From: Paeniglutamicibacter sp. Y32M11
GTDB taxonomy: Bacteria; Actinomycetota; Actinomycetes; Actinomycetales; Micrococcaceae
DNA: 64,000 nucleotides
Assembly (NCBI RefSeq): GCF_019285735.1
Contig: NZ_CP079107.1
Span: 124,001-188,000, forward strand
Reading direction: 5' to 3'
Part shown: piece by piece, positions 42,246-51,245 of the stretch
Position numbering within the stretch: position 1 is the first letter of the stretch
How the letters are laid out: the number at the start of each line of letters is the position of its first letter
Notes under the pieces: generated by a model
The model's database searches: none
The model's input: the letters and a program-made list of their open reading frames with translations, nothing else
Told to the model about the DNA's origin: nothing
Translations under genes and position numbers: made by a program

Positions 42246-43409
42246 ATGCCAACGGTAAATCCCCGAATCATCCACCGAAAGAGAACCCCGATCGTGTTCC
42301 TCGCCATTCGAGATATTCGCTTCGCCAAGGGCCGCTTCGCCCTCATGGGCACGGTGGTGGCACTCATTACGCTGCTACTGGTCATGCTCTCCGGACTCAC
42401 CGCAGGTCTGGGTGATCAGTCAACCTCGGCCCTCAAGAATCTTGGATCGGCGGACGAGCCCGTAGACAGCATTGTCTTCGGCGCCGCCAGCGGCAATGAA
42501 CCCAAGGCCTCCTTCACCGAAAGCCAGGTCACGGCCGAGCAAGTAGCCACGTGGGAGGCTCGTGAAGGCGTCGCTTCGGCCCAGGCCATCGGTATCACCC
42601 AAACGCGTTTCCAAGGTTCGGCAGCAGGGTCCGAAACCAGCACCGGAACCACGAACGTCGCGGTCTTCGGCCTTGAGCTGGACAGCGCCCTCGCACCATT
42701 GCCGATAACCAAGGGAGAAGTCGTCATCGGTGAATCCGTGGCGGAAGACCTGTCGCTCAAAACCGGAGACGTGATCTCCATGGCCGGGGTCGATTTACGT
42801 ATTGGGGGAGTAACCGCAGACAACTGGTACTCCCACACCTCGGTCGCCTACACGGACCTAGATTCCTGGACGAAGCTCGCTCACCTAGGAGATCAGACTC
42901 AGGCCGGAACCGTCATCGCTGTGACCAACCGGGATGGGTCAACCGTTGATACAGAGGCGGCGAACGCTGCCGCATCGACGGTGAGCACTACCCGCACCGG
43001 ATCATACGCCGCTCTAGGTTCTTACAAGAGCGAAAATGGCTCCCTATTGATGATGCAGGGTTTTCTCTATGGCATATCTGCCCTAGTGATCCTGGCCTTC
43101 CTCACTGTCTGGACCGTACAGCGCACCCGCGACATCGCCGTGCTCAAGGCCCTCGGCGGTTCCGGTAGCTACGTGCTGCGAGACGCCATCACCCAGGCGA
43201 GTATCGTGCTCCTGCTCGGCGCGGCAATCGGTGGCGGTGTGGGGATCCTCGGTGGTTCCCTCGCCGCGGCGGCGGCTCCCTTCCTACTGAGTCCGGCCAC
43301 CACGCTACTGCCCATTGCTGGGGTGGTGGTGCTGGGACTTGCCGGAGCTGCGCTCGCCGTCTCCCGCGTGACCAAGGTCGATCCACTGATCGCCCTTGGC
43401 GGTAACTAG
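42246..43409 (+). CDS. FtsX/MacB-type ABC transporter permease
   Basis: 387 residues: an N-terminal membrane segment (FALMGTVVALITLLLVMLSG), a periplasmic-type domain of about 230 residues, and three C-terminal segments (MQGFLYGISALVILAFLTVW, ASIVLLLGAAIGGGVGILGG, TTLLPIAGVVVLGLAGAALA). This is the FtsX/LolC/DevC layout, usually exporting lipids, peptides or drugs, or acting mechanically. The ATG at 42246 has AAGGGG just before it; relatives often begin at FLAIRDIRFAKGRF, which is the GTG at 42294. Paired with the ATPase 54 bp downstream. Confidence 0.82.
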   Translation: MPTVNPRIIHRKRTPIVFLAIRDIRFAKGRFALMGTVVALITLLLVMLSGLTAGLGDQSTSALKNLGSADEPVDSIVFGAASGNEPKASFTESQVTAEQVATWEAREGVASAQAIGITQTRFQGSAAGSETSTGTTNVAVFGLELDSALAPLPITKGEVVIGESVAEDLSLKTGDVISMAGVDLRIGGVTADNWYSHTSVAYTDLDSWTKLAHLGDQTQAGTVIAVTNRDGSTVDTEAANAAASTVSTTRTGSYAALGSYKSENGSLLMMQGFLYGISALVILAFLTVWTVQRTRDIAVLKALGGSGSYVLRDAITQASIVLLLGAAIGGGVGILGGSLAAAAAPFLLSPATTLLPIAGVVVLGLAGAALAVSRVTKVDPLIALGGN

Positions 43410-43463
43410 TTCACCAAGTAGTTGCCGCACAAATTTCTCTCCCCACCCGAGTGAAGGATTTCC

Positions 43464-44171
43464 ATGAGTACCCCAAACACCAACATGCCACTGCAACTGA
43501 TCGACGTCACGCTTGAATACCCAGACGGAGACGGCACCATCAAGGCTCTGGACACCGTGAATTTGAGTGTCGGTGCCGGCAAGATGCTCTCGCTCATCGG
43601 CCCCTCGGGCTCGGGCAAGTCCTCCCTGCTGGCCGCCGCGGCAACACTCATTCGCCCCACTAGCGGCCTAGTGATCATCGACGGAACTACCGCCAGTGAC
43701 CTGAACGATGCCCAGCTGACCGCGTTACGTCGCGAAAAGATCGGCATCATCTTTCAGCAGCCCAATCTACTGGCCTCACTTACAGCGGTGGAACAACTCA
43801 TTATCTCGGACCATCTGCGTGGCAACTCGCTGAAGCAGGCCAAAACACATGCCCTCGAGTTGTTGGACATCGTGGGCTTGGCCGACAGCGCCAAGAAGCG
43901 CCCACACCAACTCTCCGGTGGTCAACGTCAGCGTGTGAACATTGCCCGCGCCCTGATGGGCGAACCGAAGGTGTTGCTGGTCGACGAGCCGACGGCGGCG
44001 TTGGACAACGCACGTAGTGAATCAATCGTGCGTCTGTTGGTGCAGGTCACCAAGGAATTCTCGGTGGCCACCGTGATGGTCACCCACGATACCGAGTTCA
44101 TTTCGTTCACTGACTCGGTCGCCGCCATGCGCGATGGAGTGTTGGGGATTTCGGAACTGGTCGGCAGTTAG
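43464..44171 (+). CDS. ABC transporter ATP-binding protein (LolD/MacB type)
   Basis: 235 residues. Walker A GPSGSGKSSLL, Q-loop IGIIFQQPNLLASLTAVEQL, signature LSGGQRQRVNIARAL, Walker B VLLVDEPTAALD and H-loop MVTHDTEF. The sequence is that of the LolD/FtsE/MacB class, matching the FtsX-type permease before it. Confidence 0.9.
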   Translation: MSTPNTNMPLQLIDVTLEYPDGDGTIKALDTVNLSVGAGKMLSLIGPSGSGKSSLLAAAATLIRPTSGLVIIDGTTASDLNDAQLTALRREKIGIIFQQPNLLASLTAVEQLIISDHLRGNSLKQAKTHALELLDIVGLADSAKKRPHQLSGGQRQRVNIARALMGEPKVLLVDEPTAALDNARSESIVRLLVQVTKEFSVATVMVTHDTEFISFTDSVAAMRDGVLGISELVGS

Positions 44172-44207
44172 GCGTCAGTTCCCGCGCGGTGTATCTCGAA
44201 TATTTGC

Positions 44208-44732
44208 TTACTCCGAGGTAGATTCTTCCCCCGAGAAATCCCCAGCGTCACGGCGGAACTTACTAAAGATCCGGATCAACGTGGAGATGTCTCGGTCGGA
44301 GAAGCCAGATTCGGCAAAGATCTGAGCGTTTAGCTCGAGGGTGGCTGCCGCGGATAGTTCCCGGCCCTGCGGTGAAAGTGCGATGAGCGTGGTGCGTTTG
44401 TCGGTCGGGTGTTTGGTTCGGGCGACCAACCCGGCGCTCTCCAACCTGTCCACGGCATTGGTGACAGATGTGGCGTGGACCTGTAACAACGCGCTGGCTC
44501 GATTCATTGCCAGCTCACCATCGCGCGCGAAGCTGAGCAGGGCCAACATTTCATAGCGCGCGAAGGTGAGACCGAAGGGCTTGAGTACCGTTTCAGCGCG
44601 CTGCAAAAGAATCTGCTGCGTGCGCATCAGTGCGGTGATCGCTGCCATGGGTTCGGCAACGTCTTCCCATCCATGGCGTTCCCAATTGCGTTGCGCTTCT
44701 AGGATCGGGTCGCGCGATAGTGGCTGGCTCAA
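44208..44732 (-). CDS. MarR-family transcriptional regulator
   Basis: 174 residues. MarR motifs: VLKPFGLTFARYEMLALLSF, MNRASALLQVHATSVTNAVDRL (recognition helix) and ARTKHPTDKRTTLIALSPQG (wing). I chose the TTG at 44732 because GGAGGG lies 4-5 bp before it; a TTG at 44771 would add 13 residues but lacks a good site. It follows the acyl-CoA ligase gene in the same direction, 52 bp after its stop, and converges with the ABC transporter genes, which leaves two possible targets. Confidence 0.82.
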   Translation of the reverse strand: MSQPLSRDPILEAQRNWERHGWEDVAEPMAAITALMRTQQILLQRAETVLKPFGLTFARYEMLALLSFARDGELAMNRASALLQVHATSVTNAVDRLESAGLVARTKHPTDKRTTLIALSPQGRELSAAATLELNAQIFAESGFSDRDISTLIRIFSKFRRDAGDFSGEESTSE

Positions 44733-44784
44733 TTTTCCCTCCGGATATAACGTGTGCCCTAGCTTATCCAAACCCCGCTCGGGC

Positions 44785-46506
44785 TCAGGACTTCAGCGAC
44801 GGGAATTCGTCGTCGCGGTACTCCACGCCGAGGGTTTGGGTCCCGGCCGTTGCTTCGTGGCGCGCTACTTCACTGTTACGCAGTTCCACCCGCCGGATCT
44901 TCCCGGAAATGGTTTTGGGAAGTTCGGCGAATTCGAGGCGACGGATCCGCTTGTAAGGTGCCAGGTGTTCCCGGCAGAAGCCGAGGATGCTTTCGGCCAG
45001 CTCCGCAGAGGGTTCGTGGCCAGCGGTGGTCACCACGAAGGCCTTGGGAACCGAGAGCCGCAGCGCATCGGGGGAGGGGACAACGGCGGCCTCGGCCACG
45101 GCCGGGTGTTGGATCAGCACCGACTCCAGCTCAAAGGGGCTGAGCTTGTAGTCGCTGGACTTGAAAACATCGTCCCCGCGCCCCACATAGGTAATGACTC
45201 CTCGCTCGTCCATCTCGGCCATATCGCCGGTGTGATAGAGACCGTCGCGGAATGCCTCCGCGGTCTTTTCCGGATCTCCGTAGTACCCCTTCATGATCCC
45301 CAACGGTCGAGGATCTAAGCGCAGACAGATTTCCCCCTCGCTTCCCGCGTCTCCAGTAGCGGGGTCGATGAGCACAACGTCGTAGCCGGGCATCGGGCGT
45401 CCCATGGCGCCGATGGTGATGGGCATTCCGGGCGGGTTGGCGATTTGCACGGTGGTTTCGGTCTGCCCGAAACCGTCACGAATGGTTTGGCCCCATGCGC
45501 GGTTGACCTGGTCGATTACCTCGGCGTTCAGGGGTTCCCCGGCCGACACCAGCTTGGCCGGTGGATTTTTAAGTGCCGTGAGGTCGGCTTGGATGAGTAG
45601 GCGCCACACCGTTGGCGGCGCGCAGAAGCTGGTGACAGACTCGGCGTCCATCTGAGCCATCAGGGCCTTGGCATCGAAGCGTTCGTAGTTGTAGAGGAAC
45701 ACCGTGGCTTCGGCGATCCACGGGGTGAAGAAATTACTCCACGCGTGTTTGGCCCAGCCCGGGGAAGCGACATTGAGGTGTACATCGCCGGGCTCCAGTC
45801 CGATCCAAAACATGGTGCTCAGGTGTCCGGCGGGGTAGGAGGTATGGGTATGTTCCACCAGTTTGGCCTTTGATGTGGTGCCGGAGGTGAAATACAGCAG
45901 TAGGGTCTCATCGGCCTTGGTGGGGACCTCCGGAACAAATTCCGTGGATTGCTCGGCGCTTTCGGTGTAGTCAAGTGCAGTTGACGAGGCATCTTTGTCC
46001 ACATTGATGAGGTTGAATTTGCCATCAACCTTGTCGAACTTGTGGATATCACTCCTGCCAGCCAAGGCCCAGCTGGCTTCTCCGCGCTCCACCCGGTCCT
46101 GCAGGTCCACGTGGGTCATCTGAGTCGTCGTGGGGATCATGACCATGCCCAGCTTGATGCCGGCGAGCATGATCTCCCAGAGTTCGACGCGGTTGCCCAG
46201 CATCACAATCATTTTTTCACCGCGCTTCATTCCAACCGAGCGCATCCAATTGGCAACCTGGTTGGAGCGTTCCGCGAGCTCAGCCCAGGTGCGACGCGTG
46301 GAGCTGCCGTCCATTTCCACGATGACCAAGGCGTTGGTTGCGGCGCGGGAGGGATCCTTGGCGACCTGATCAAACCAGTCGAGACCGAAGTTGAACTCGG
46401 TGAAGGCCGGCCAACGGAACTCTTCGAGGGCGCCGGTGTAATTGGTGCGCAATTCCATGAGTCGATCGCGTGCCGCACGGAATTCTTCGGTAACGGTCAT
46501 TGTCAT
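44785..46506 (-). CDS. AMP-dependent acyl-CoA synthetase
   Basis: 573 residues of the medium-chain acyl-CoA/benzoate ligase group, forming acyl-CoA via acyl-AMP. The P-loop is LLYFTSGTTSKAKLVEHTH, with the DGFGQTETT adenine motif, YHTGDMAEMDERGVITYVGR, and the C-terminal lysine in LPKTISGKIRRVEL. The SGTTSKAK form, rather than SGTTGxPK, is typical of the MACS subgroup. Divergent from the acyl-CoA dehydrogenase with a shared operator-like motif. AAAGGA precedes the ATG. Confidence 0.88.
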   Translation of the reverse strand: MTMTVTEEFRAARDRLMELRTNYTGALEEFRWPAFTEFNFGLDWFDQVAKDPSRAATNALVIVEMDGSSTRRTWAELAERSNQVANWMRSVGMKRGEKMIVMLGNRVELWEIMLAGIKLGMVMIPTTTQMTHVDLQDRVERGEASWALAGRSDIHKFDKVDGKFNLINVDKDASSTALDYTESAEQSTEFVPEVPTKADETLLLYFTSGTTSKAKLVEHTHTSYPAGHLSTMFWIGLEPGDVHLNVASPGWAKHAWSNFFTPWIAEATVFLYNYERFDAKALMAQMDAESVTSFCAPPTVWRLLIQADLTALKNPPAKLVSAGEPLNAEVIDQVNRAWGQTIRDGFGQTETTVQIANPPGMPITIGAMGRPMPGYDVVLIDPATGDAGSEGEICLRLDPRPLGIMKGYYGDPEKTAEAFRDGLYHTGDMAEMDERGVITYVGRGDDVFKSSDYKLSPFELESVLIQHPAVAEAAVVPSPDALRLSVPKAFVVTTAGHEPSAELAESILGFCREHLAPYKRIRRLEFAELPKTISGKIRRVELRNSEVARHEATAGTQTLGVEYRDDEFPSLKS

Positions 46507-46527
46507 CCTTTCGACCGGACACCTAAT

Positions 46528-46544
46528 TAGTAGGAAGCCCTAGT
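46528..46544. promoter_or_regulatory. Candidate operator in the acyl-CoA ligase/dehydrogenase divergent promoter
   Basis: TAGTAGGAAGCCCTAGT, 15 of 17 identical to the mmsA promoter motif at 37666-37682. An AGTGA/TCACT inverted repeat overlaps its right edge (46542-46557), and an AT-rich region with GATATC follows. Confidence 0.5.
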
Positions 46545-46644
46545 GATTTGAGTCACTGGCAAATATACTTTGATATCCAAGGGTTTGGAAGGGTCTACCG
46601 CCCGAGAGCCAAATAATTCACCGGACAAGGAGCTATCCCCTCTC

Positions 46645-47865
46645 ATGCCACTCAGCGAGAACCACCCAACTCTCACTAACACGCACTCGAAGCACATCGG
46701 AAAGCAACTACCATTTCCGGATGCCGACCTCATGCATATCTGGGCGCAACTGGACTCCGCCGAGCGCCAACGTCTGGAAGGGATCCGAACATTCTTCCAA
46801 GAGCACGTCCGCCACGACAGCATCGAATATTGGAACCGTGAGGAATTCCCGCACCATGTGCTGCCGGCGTTGGCCGCCCACGGACTGGGCGGAATTCAGC
46901 TCGACGGCAGCAGTGAACTCTTTAAGGGTCTGGTCTACGTTGAAGCGGCACGCGCCGATGTCTCCCTGTCAGCGCTGATTGGCATCCACAACGAACTTAT
47001 CGTTGGCATGATCCACGAACTGGGATCGGTCGAACAGCAACAGAAATGGTTACCGGACCTGACGCAATTCACTGCCGTTGGAGCTTTTGCGCTCACCGAG
47101 CCCGATCACGGATCCGACATCGCTGGCGGTTTGTCCACCACCGCCACGCGCGACGGTGATGAATGGGTCATCAACGGGGCTAAGCGCTGGATCGGAGCCG
47201 CCACCATGGCCGACTTCTCCTTGGTCTGGGCCAGAGATACCGCGGACAACGCCATCAAGGCCTTTATCGTCGAATCGGATCGCCCGGGCTTTAGTACCTC
47301 CAAGATCTCCAACAAGATTGGCTTGCGCATCATGCAAAACGCGGACATCATCCTAGATGAGGTGCGCGTTCCAGAGGCCAATAGGCTTCCCGGAGCCAAG
47401 AACTTTGCTGCAGCCAACGAGCTTTTGATGCACTCTCGGGCATGGGTGGGATGGCAGGCCGCAGGGGTGCAATTGGGGATCTTTGATGTTGCGCGCGACT
47501 ACTCGTTGGCCCGAAAACAATTCGGTCAGCCGATTGCCGGGTTCCAGCTTGTACAGCTGCCCTTGGCCGAAATCCTCGGTAACGCCATGGCGAGCCTCTC
47601 GCTCATGTCTGACCTTGCTCGAATCCAGGGCAGGGGTGAACTGCAGATGGTGCAAGCAGCCATGGCAAAATCGACGACAACTCGTTTGGCACGCGATTCA
47701 GCGGCCAAGGGGCGTGCCCTGATGGGCGGAAATGGCATCACCAGTGACCATGAGATGGCCAAGCTGTTTGCCGACGTCGAAATTCTCTACACCTACGAGG
47801 GTACCTATGAAATCAATTCCCTCATTGTCGGTCGAGCCATCACCGGGATCTCGGCTTTCGTTTAG
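46645..47865 (+). CDS. Acyl-CoA dehydrogenase
   Basis: 406-residue FAD enzyme. Signatures: FALTEPDHGSDIAGGLSTTA (first ACADH signature), KRWIGAATMADFSLVWARD, ARKQFGQPIAGFQLVQL and the terminal ILYTYEGTYEINSLIVGRAI, where Glu in YEGT is the catalytic-base position of glutaryl/short-branched groups. With valine genes nearby and a shared promoter motif, isobutyryl- or other short-branched-chain acyl-CoA is a likely substrate; glutaryl-CoA dehydrogenase is the alternative. ATG 46645 has AAGGAG about 12 bp upstream. Stop overlaps the next convergent stop. Confidence 0.87.
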   Translation: MPLSENHPTLTNTHSKHIGKQLPFPDADLMHIWAQLDSAERQRLEGIRTFFQEHVRHDSIEYWNREEFPHHVLPALAAHGLGGIQLDGSSELFKGLVYVEAARADVSLSALIGIHNELIVGMIHELGSVEQQQKWLPDLTQFTAVGAFALTEPDHGSDIAGGLSTTATRDGDEWVINGAKRWIGAATMADFSLVWARDTADNAIKAFIVESDRPGFSTSKISNKIGLRIMQNADIILDEVRVPEANRLPGAKNFAAANELLMHSRAWVGWQAAGVQLGIFDVARDYSLARKQFGQPIAGFQLVQLPLAEILGNAMASLSLMSDLARIQGRGELQMVQAAMAKSTTTRLARDSAAKGRALMGGNGITSDHEMAKLFADVEILYTYEGTYEINSLIVGRAITGISAFV

Positions 47866-48560
47866 CCGATGCGAATAAAGGCGGTGGCCGAACCGGGGAT
47901 AATTTCGGTGCGACCGGCATCGTGGATCAGCGGGCCCTGGGCCGAGCGGGATAGCTTCTTGAACGCCTTGGAATCGAGTCGTTGAACCGAGAGCTTGCAG
48001 CCGGCCGCGCGCCAAGCAGCAAGATCTGCGGGTTTCCCCTCCAACACCCACGCGAACAGGGCATGGGCGCCCTGGGCTGCAGCCTTGCCGGTGCTCATGC
48101 CGAGTCCATCATTCAACGCGATGTGCACCGGTGTGGGTTCCATCGGTTTGCCGGGCGGAAGTGTAGTTCCGGAGACCTGCAACTTCGCTAATCGTTTAGG
48201 CAGCGACTCGGCAGGCATCGGAGCGAAGGCTAGGGCACGCGCGCTCCCGAGTTCGGCGACGGAATGATCCGGGAACTCGGCGGCGACCTTGGCAAACATC
48301 TTTGCATCCGCCCGCCGGACGCTTTTGGCAAAGGCGCCTTCGGCCCACGGGCGCCAATAGGGGTGCTCAGGATTGGCCAATAACGCATTAACCGATGCCA
48401 GCGCCGCGACGGTTATCCCCGCATCCTCGTCGCACGGTTCCTCGCGGTCCACCAACAAGATAATGGGCTGGACCAATTCGCCCGTGGGCTCCGGGAGATC
48501 CGCATAGGGGTTCTCTGAAACTTCTGGCGCGGCTGCTGGTTCGTTTAAGGTGTTATCCAC
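47862..48560 (-). CDS. Pth2-type peptidyl-tRNA hydrolase domain protein
   Basis: 232 residues. The motif MSTGKAAAQGAHALFAW (about 155-171) is the hallmark of the PTH2 family (archaeal/eukaryotic type; releases tRNA from peptidyl-tRNA). The N-terminal about 120 residues are an actinobacterial extension starting QPIILLVDREEPCDED. Some actinobacterial members may act on other substrates. 30 bp downstream of nadE, same direction. Confidence 0.78.
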   Translation of the reverse strand: MDNTLNEPAAAPEVSENPYADLPEPTGELVQPIILLVDREEPCDEDAGITVAALASVNALLANPEHPYWRPWAEGAFAKSVRRADAKMFAKVAAEFPDHSVAELGSARALAFAPMPAESLPKRLAKLQVSGTTLPPGKPMEPTPVHIALNDGLGMSTGKAAAQGAHALFAWVLEGKPADLAAWRAAGCKLSVQRLDSKAFKKLSRSAQGPLIHDAGRTEIIPGSATAFIRIG

Positions 48561-48590
48561 AAGAACCAGCCTATGTTGTTTCGGTCGCTG

Positions 48591-49421
48591 CTACTTTTTC
48601 CACCAGGTGTCAAAGATGGTGGCGGGGGTGGTGCGCTTATGCCGTGAACGCAGGTACTTGGTCTCCAGAGCTACCGCTGCGTCCTCGGGAATCGTGCGAC
48701 CCTCGAGGTAATCGTCGATGTTGTTATAGCTGATGCCCAATTCGTCCTCATCGGTGCGAAGCGGTTTGCCGTCCAAGAGGTCCGCAGTGGGCACCTTTTC
48801 CCACAACTGCGCGGGTGCACCCAAGTGACGCAGGAGTTCGCGATTCTGTCGCTTGTTCAGTCCAAAGAGCGGTAGGAGGTCGGCCCCACCATCACCGAAT
48901 TTTGTGAAGAATCCCGTAACGGATTCGGCGCCGTGGTCGGTTCCGATCACCAAAAGATTTTCCTCACCGGCCAGAGCGTATTGGGCGATCATGCGCATGC
49001 GAGCCTTGATGTTGCCCTTGTTAAAATCCGAGATTGGAGTTCCCGCAGCCTCTTGGAAGGCGGATTCGAGGCCATCGACACCCGCCCGCACATTAAAGGT
49101 CCGCTCCACATCGGCCGCCACAAACTTCAGCGCCGCCTGGGCATCCGCCTCATCTTGTTGGGTGCCATAGGGAAGCCGAACGGCAACGAACTGTGCCTCG
49201 GTTCCCTCGGCGCGAAGTTCCTCGGTGGCAAGCTGCGCCAAACGTCCAGCGAGCGTTGAATCCAAGCCACCGGAAATGCCCAAGACGAAACCCTTGGTGC
49301 CCGAGGTTAGAAGGTATTCCTTGAGGAAGTTAATACGGGCGCGCACCTCCGCAGCGGGATCGATCTGCGGCTTGACGCCCATTTCTTCGATGATGACGGC
49401 CTGTAATTCGCGCATGTTCAA
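48591..49421 (-). CDS. nadE: NH3-dependent NAD+ synthetase
   Basis: 276 residues; final step of NAD synthesis, amidating deamido-NAD with ammonia. PP-loop [36 protein letters not shown] and [16 protein letters not shown] are the NadE landmarks. No glutaminase domain, so it uses free ammonia. Length is that of E. coli and Bacillus NadE. Confidence 0.93.
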   Translation of the reverse strand: MNMRELQAVIIEEMGVKPQIDPAAEVRARINFLKEYLLTSGTKGFVLGISGGLDSTLAGRLAQLATEELRAEGTEAQFVAVRLPYGTQQDEADAQAALKFVAADVERTFNVRAGVDGLESAFQEAAGTPISDFNKGNIKARMRMIAQYALAGEENLLVIGTDHGAESVTGFFTKFGDGGADLLPLFGLNKRQNRELLRHLGAPAQLWEKVPTADLLDGKPLRTDEDELGISYNNIDDYLEGRTIPEDAAVALETKYLRSRHKRTTPATIFDTWWKK

Positions 49422-49463
49422 TAGCCTATCCCGAGTCGGGGAACACGTGGCGAAGAACCGCCT

Positions 49464-49916
49464 TTATGCGTCGGCAGGTGGATTCTGCGGATCCCAGCCG
49501 AGGTTGACGGCCATCTTGCGCAGTGACGCCACGGTGGTGGCATACTCCACCGGGGTGATCCCGGCACTGGATTCCTCACGCATGGCATCAACGATCTCGG
49601 TCAGTCGTTCCAGGGATACCATTCCCCGCTCGGTGAGCGTGAAGGTATGGCCTTCCTCCGCGACCCAGCCCGATTCAACAAGTTCGGCCAGATGTTCCGA
49701 GGGACTCGTTGGTTCGTCTTGTGCTTGGGCCTCCCCAAAGAAGGGAGCTAGCGCCGCGGTGAGCTCACCTCCGGTGGCTGAGCCCTTCGTCAGGACATTG
49801 AGCAATTGCCATTGGCGACGGGTGACGCCATGCTCTTCGAGGGAGTCGGCGAACTGCTCCGAAATGAGCGAGTCAACCAATTTGAGCCAGTAACCCAGAG
49901 GGCGAGAATCGGTCAT
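49464..49916 (-). CDS. MarR-like winged-helix regulator
   Basis: 150 residues. Starts RPLGYWLKLVDSLISEQFAD; then GVTRRQWQLLNVLTKGSATGGE and AEEGHTFTLTERGMVSLERL as helix-turn-helix and wing. The recognition helix is less canonical than in the other MarR proteins here. Divergent from pyrE (151-bp gap), target unknown. Confidence 0.72.
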   Translation of the reverse strand: MTDSRPLGYWLKLVDSLISEQFADSLEEHGVTRRQWQLLNVLTKGSATGGELTAALAPFFGEAQAQDEPTSPSEHLAELVESGWVAEEGHTFTLTERGMVSLERLTEIVDAMREESSAGITPVEYATTVASLRKMAVNLGWDPQNPPADA

Positions 49917-50067
49917 GTCCTCAGCCTAACCCCGCAACCACCTGCCTGTCTGTAGCAAATGTGGCAGCGACATCTTTCGCCCGCCAACGGCGGGGTTTCG
50001 AGGAAGAGTTGTGACACAAAGGCGCGATGATCACCGGCACGGCAATCACCAAACTAGAATTGAGACC

Positions 50068-50625
50068 ATGACCAATACTGCCGCGCGCGCCCGCTTGCTC
50101 GAACTCATCAAGGAACTTGCCGTGGTCCACGGCAAAGTCATCCTTTCCTCCGGTAAGGAGGCCGACTACTACATCGACCTTCGCCGCATCACCTTGCACC
50201 ATGAAGCCGCGCCGCTGGTCGGTTCCGTCATGCTGGAAATGCTCGACAAGGCGGGCATCGAATTCACCAATGCCGGCGGATTAACCATGGGGGCCGACCC
50301 AGTGGGCACCGCGCTCATGCACTCGGCAGGTACCGCGGGACGCTCGATCGACGCTTTTGTGGTGCGCAAGGCACAGAAGTCCTACGGCATGGGCCGTCAG
50401 GTCGAAGGCCCCTCGGTGGAGGGACGCAACGTTGTTGTCCTCGAAGACACCTCCACCACCGGTGGCTCCGCCTTGACCGCCGTCGAAGGTGTGCGCAAGG
50501 CCGGCGGCAATGTCGTAGCAGTTGCTGTGATCGTTGACCGTGACACCGGATCCAAGGAACGCATCGAGGCCGAGGCCGGAGTGCCGTACCTCTACGCCTT
50601 CGGTAAGGACGAACTGGGCCTCTAA
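50068..50625 (+). CDS. pyrE: Orotate phosphoribosyltransferase
   Basis: 185 residues; converts orotate and PRPP to orotidine 5'-phosphate in UMP synthesis. The PRPP motif is VVVLEDTSTTGGSALTAV, preceded by the flexible loop VVRKAQKSYGMGRQVEG, and SSGKEADYYIDLRRI is near the start. ATG at 50068 gives the usual length; the frame is open a little further upstream. Followed by a good terminator, monocistronic. Confidence 0.93.
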   Translation: MTNTAARARLLELIKELAVVHGKVILSSGKEADYYIDLRRITLHHEAAPLVGSVMLEMLDKAGIEFTNAGGLTMGADPVGTALMHSAGTAGRSIDAFVVRKAQKSYGMGRQVEGPSVEGRNVVVLEDTSTTGGSALTAVEGVRKAGGNVVAVAVIVDRDTGSKERIEAEAGVPYLYAFGKDELGL

Positions 50626-50657
50626 AAAGACCCGAATCTGCACGACACGACAAAGAT

Positions 50658-50701
50658 GTCCCGCCGATTTCACCAACAGTGGAATCTGCGGGACTTTTTT
50701 G
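50658..50701 (+). terminator. Terminator of pyrE
   Basis: GTCCCGC/GCGGGAC stem (50658-50664 with 50688-50694), inner GATT/AATC pairs, followed by T6. The remaining 225 bp to ureA hold the urease promoter region, in which I see no clear -35/-10. Confidence 0.85.
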
Positions 50702-50925
50702 TTTTCCTCAAGTCAGCAGTGGAACGGACGGCTCGAAGCGGCCCCCGGACTGGTAGCGAAAGCACCCTCGAAGCACCGAGCCGCGCTGTGGTTGAAACTC
50801 GGCGGTGGGCGGCTTCTGCTTCTGCTATTCTTGCCCTATCCACGGACCTCCCGGCGCATCTTCCCGCCGGTTGCAGATAACGGGTGGCGCAATGTTTTTA
50901 CCACTGTTGAGAACTGGAGCCTTAG

Positions 50926-51228
50926 ATGCATTTAACCCCGCGTGAGCACGAAAAACTCATGATTGTCGTGGCCGCCGATCTGGCACGTAGGCGCCAAGCC
51001 CGCGGACTGCTGCTCAACCACCCCGAGTCCGTGGCCATCCTCACCTACGAACTCATCGAGGGGGCCCGCGACGGGCGCACCGTGGCGGATTTGATGAGCT
51101 ACGGAACCACGATCCTGGCCCGCGAACAGGTCATGGAGGGCGTCGCCGACATGATCTCCGACGTGCAAGTCGAAGCGACCTTCCCCGACGGAACCAAGCT
51201 CGTCACCGTCCACAACCCGATTCGCTAG
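50926..51228 (+). CDS. ureA: Urease gamma subunit
   Basis: 100 residues, the standard UreA length. [20 protein letters not shown] is the family start, followed by [33 protein letters not shown] and [14 protein letters not shown]. Structural subunit of the nickel urease (UreABC)3 that hydrolyses urea to ammonia and carbamate in the cytoplasm. First gene of ureABCEFGD; all genes are 35 bp or less apart or overlap, except for a 46-bp gap before ureG. Confidence 0.96.
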   Translation: MHLTPREHEKLMIVVAADLARRRQARGLLLNHPESVAILTYELIEGARDGRTVADLMSYGTTILAREQVMEGVADMISDVQVEATFPDGTKLVTVHNPIR

Positions 51229-51245
51229 GCAAGGGAGACAACAGC

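Noticed and set aside
50880-50925. GlnR-like site before ureA (TTTACCACTGTTGAGAAC)
   Set aside because: Spacing and half-site matches to the GTnAC-n6-GaAAC consensus are too poor; nitrogen control is plausible but not shown.
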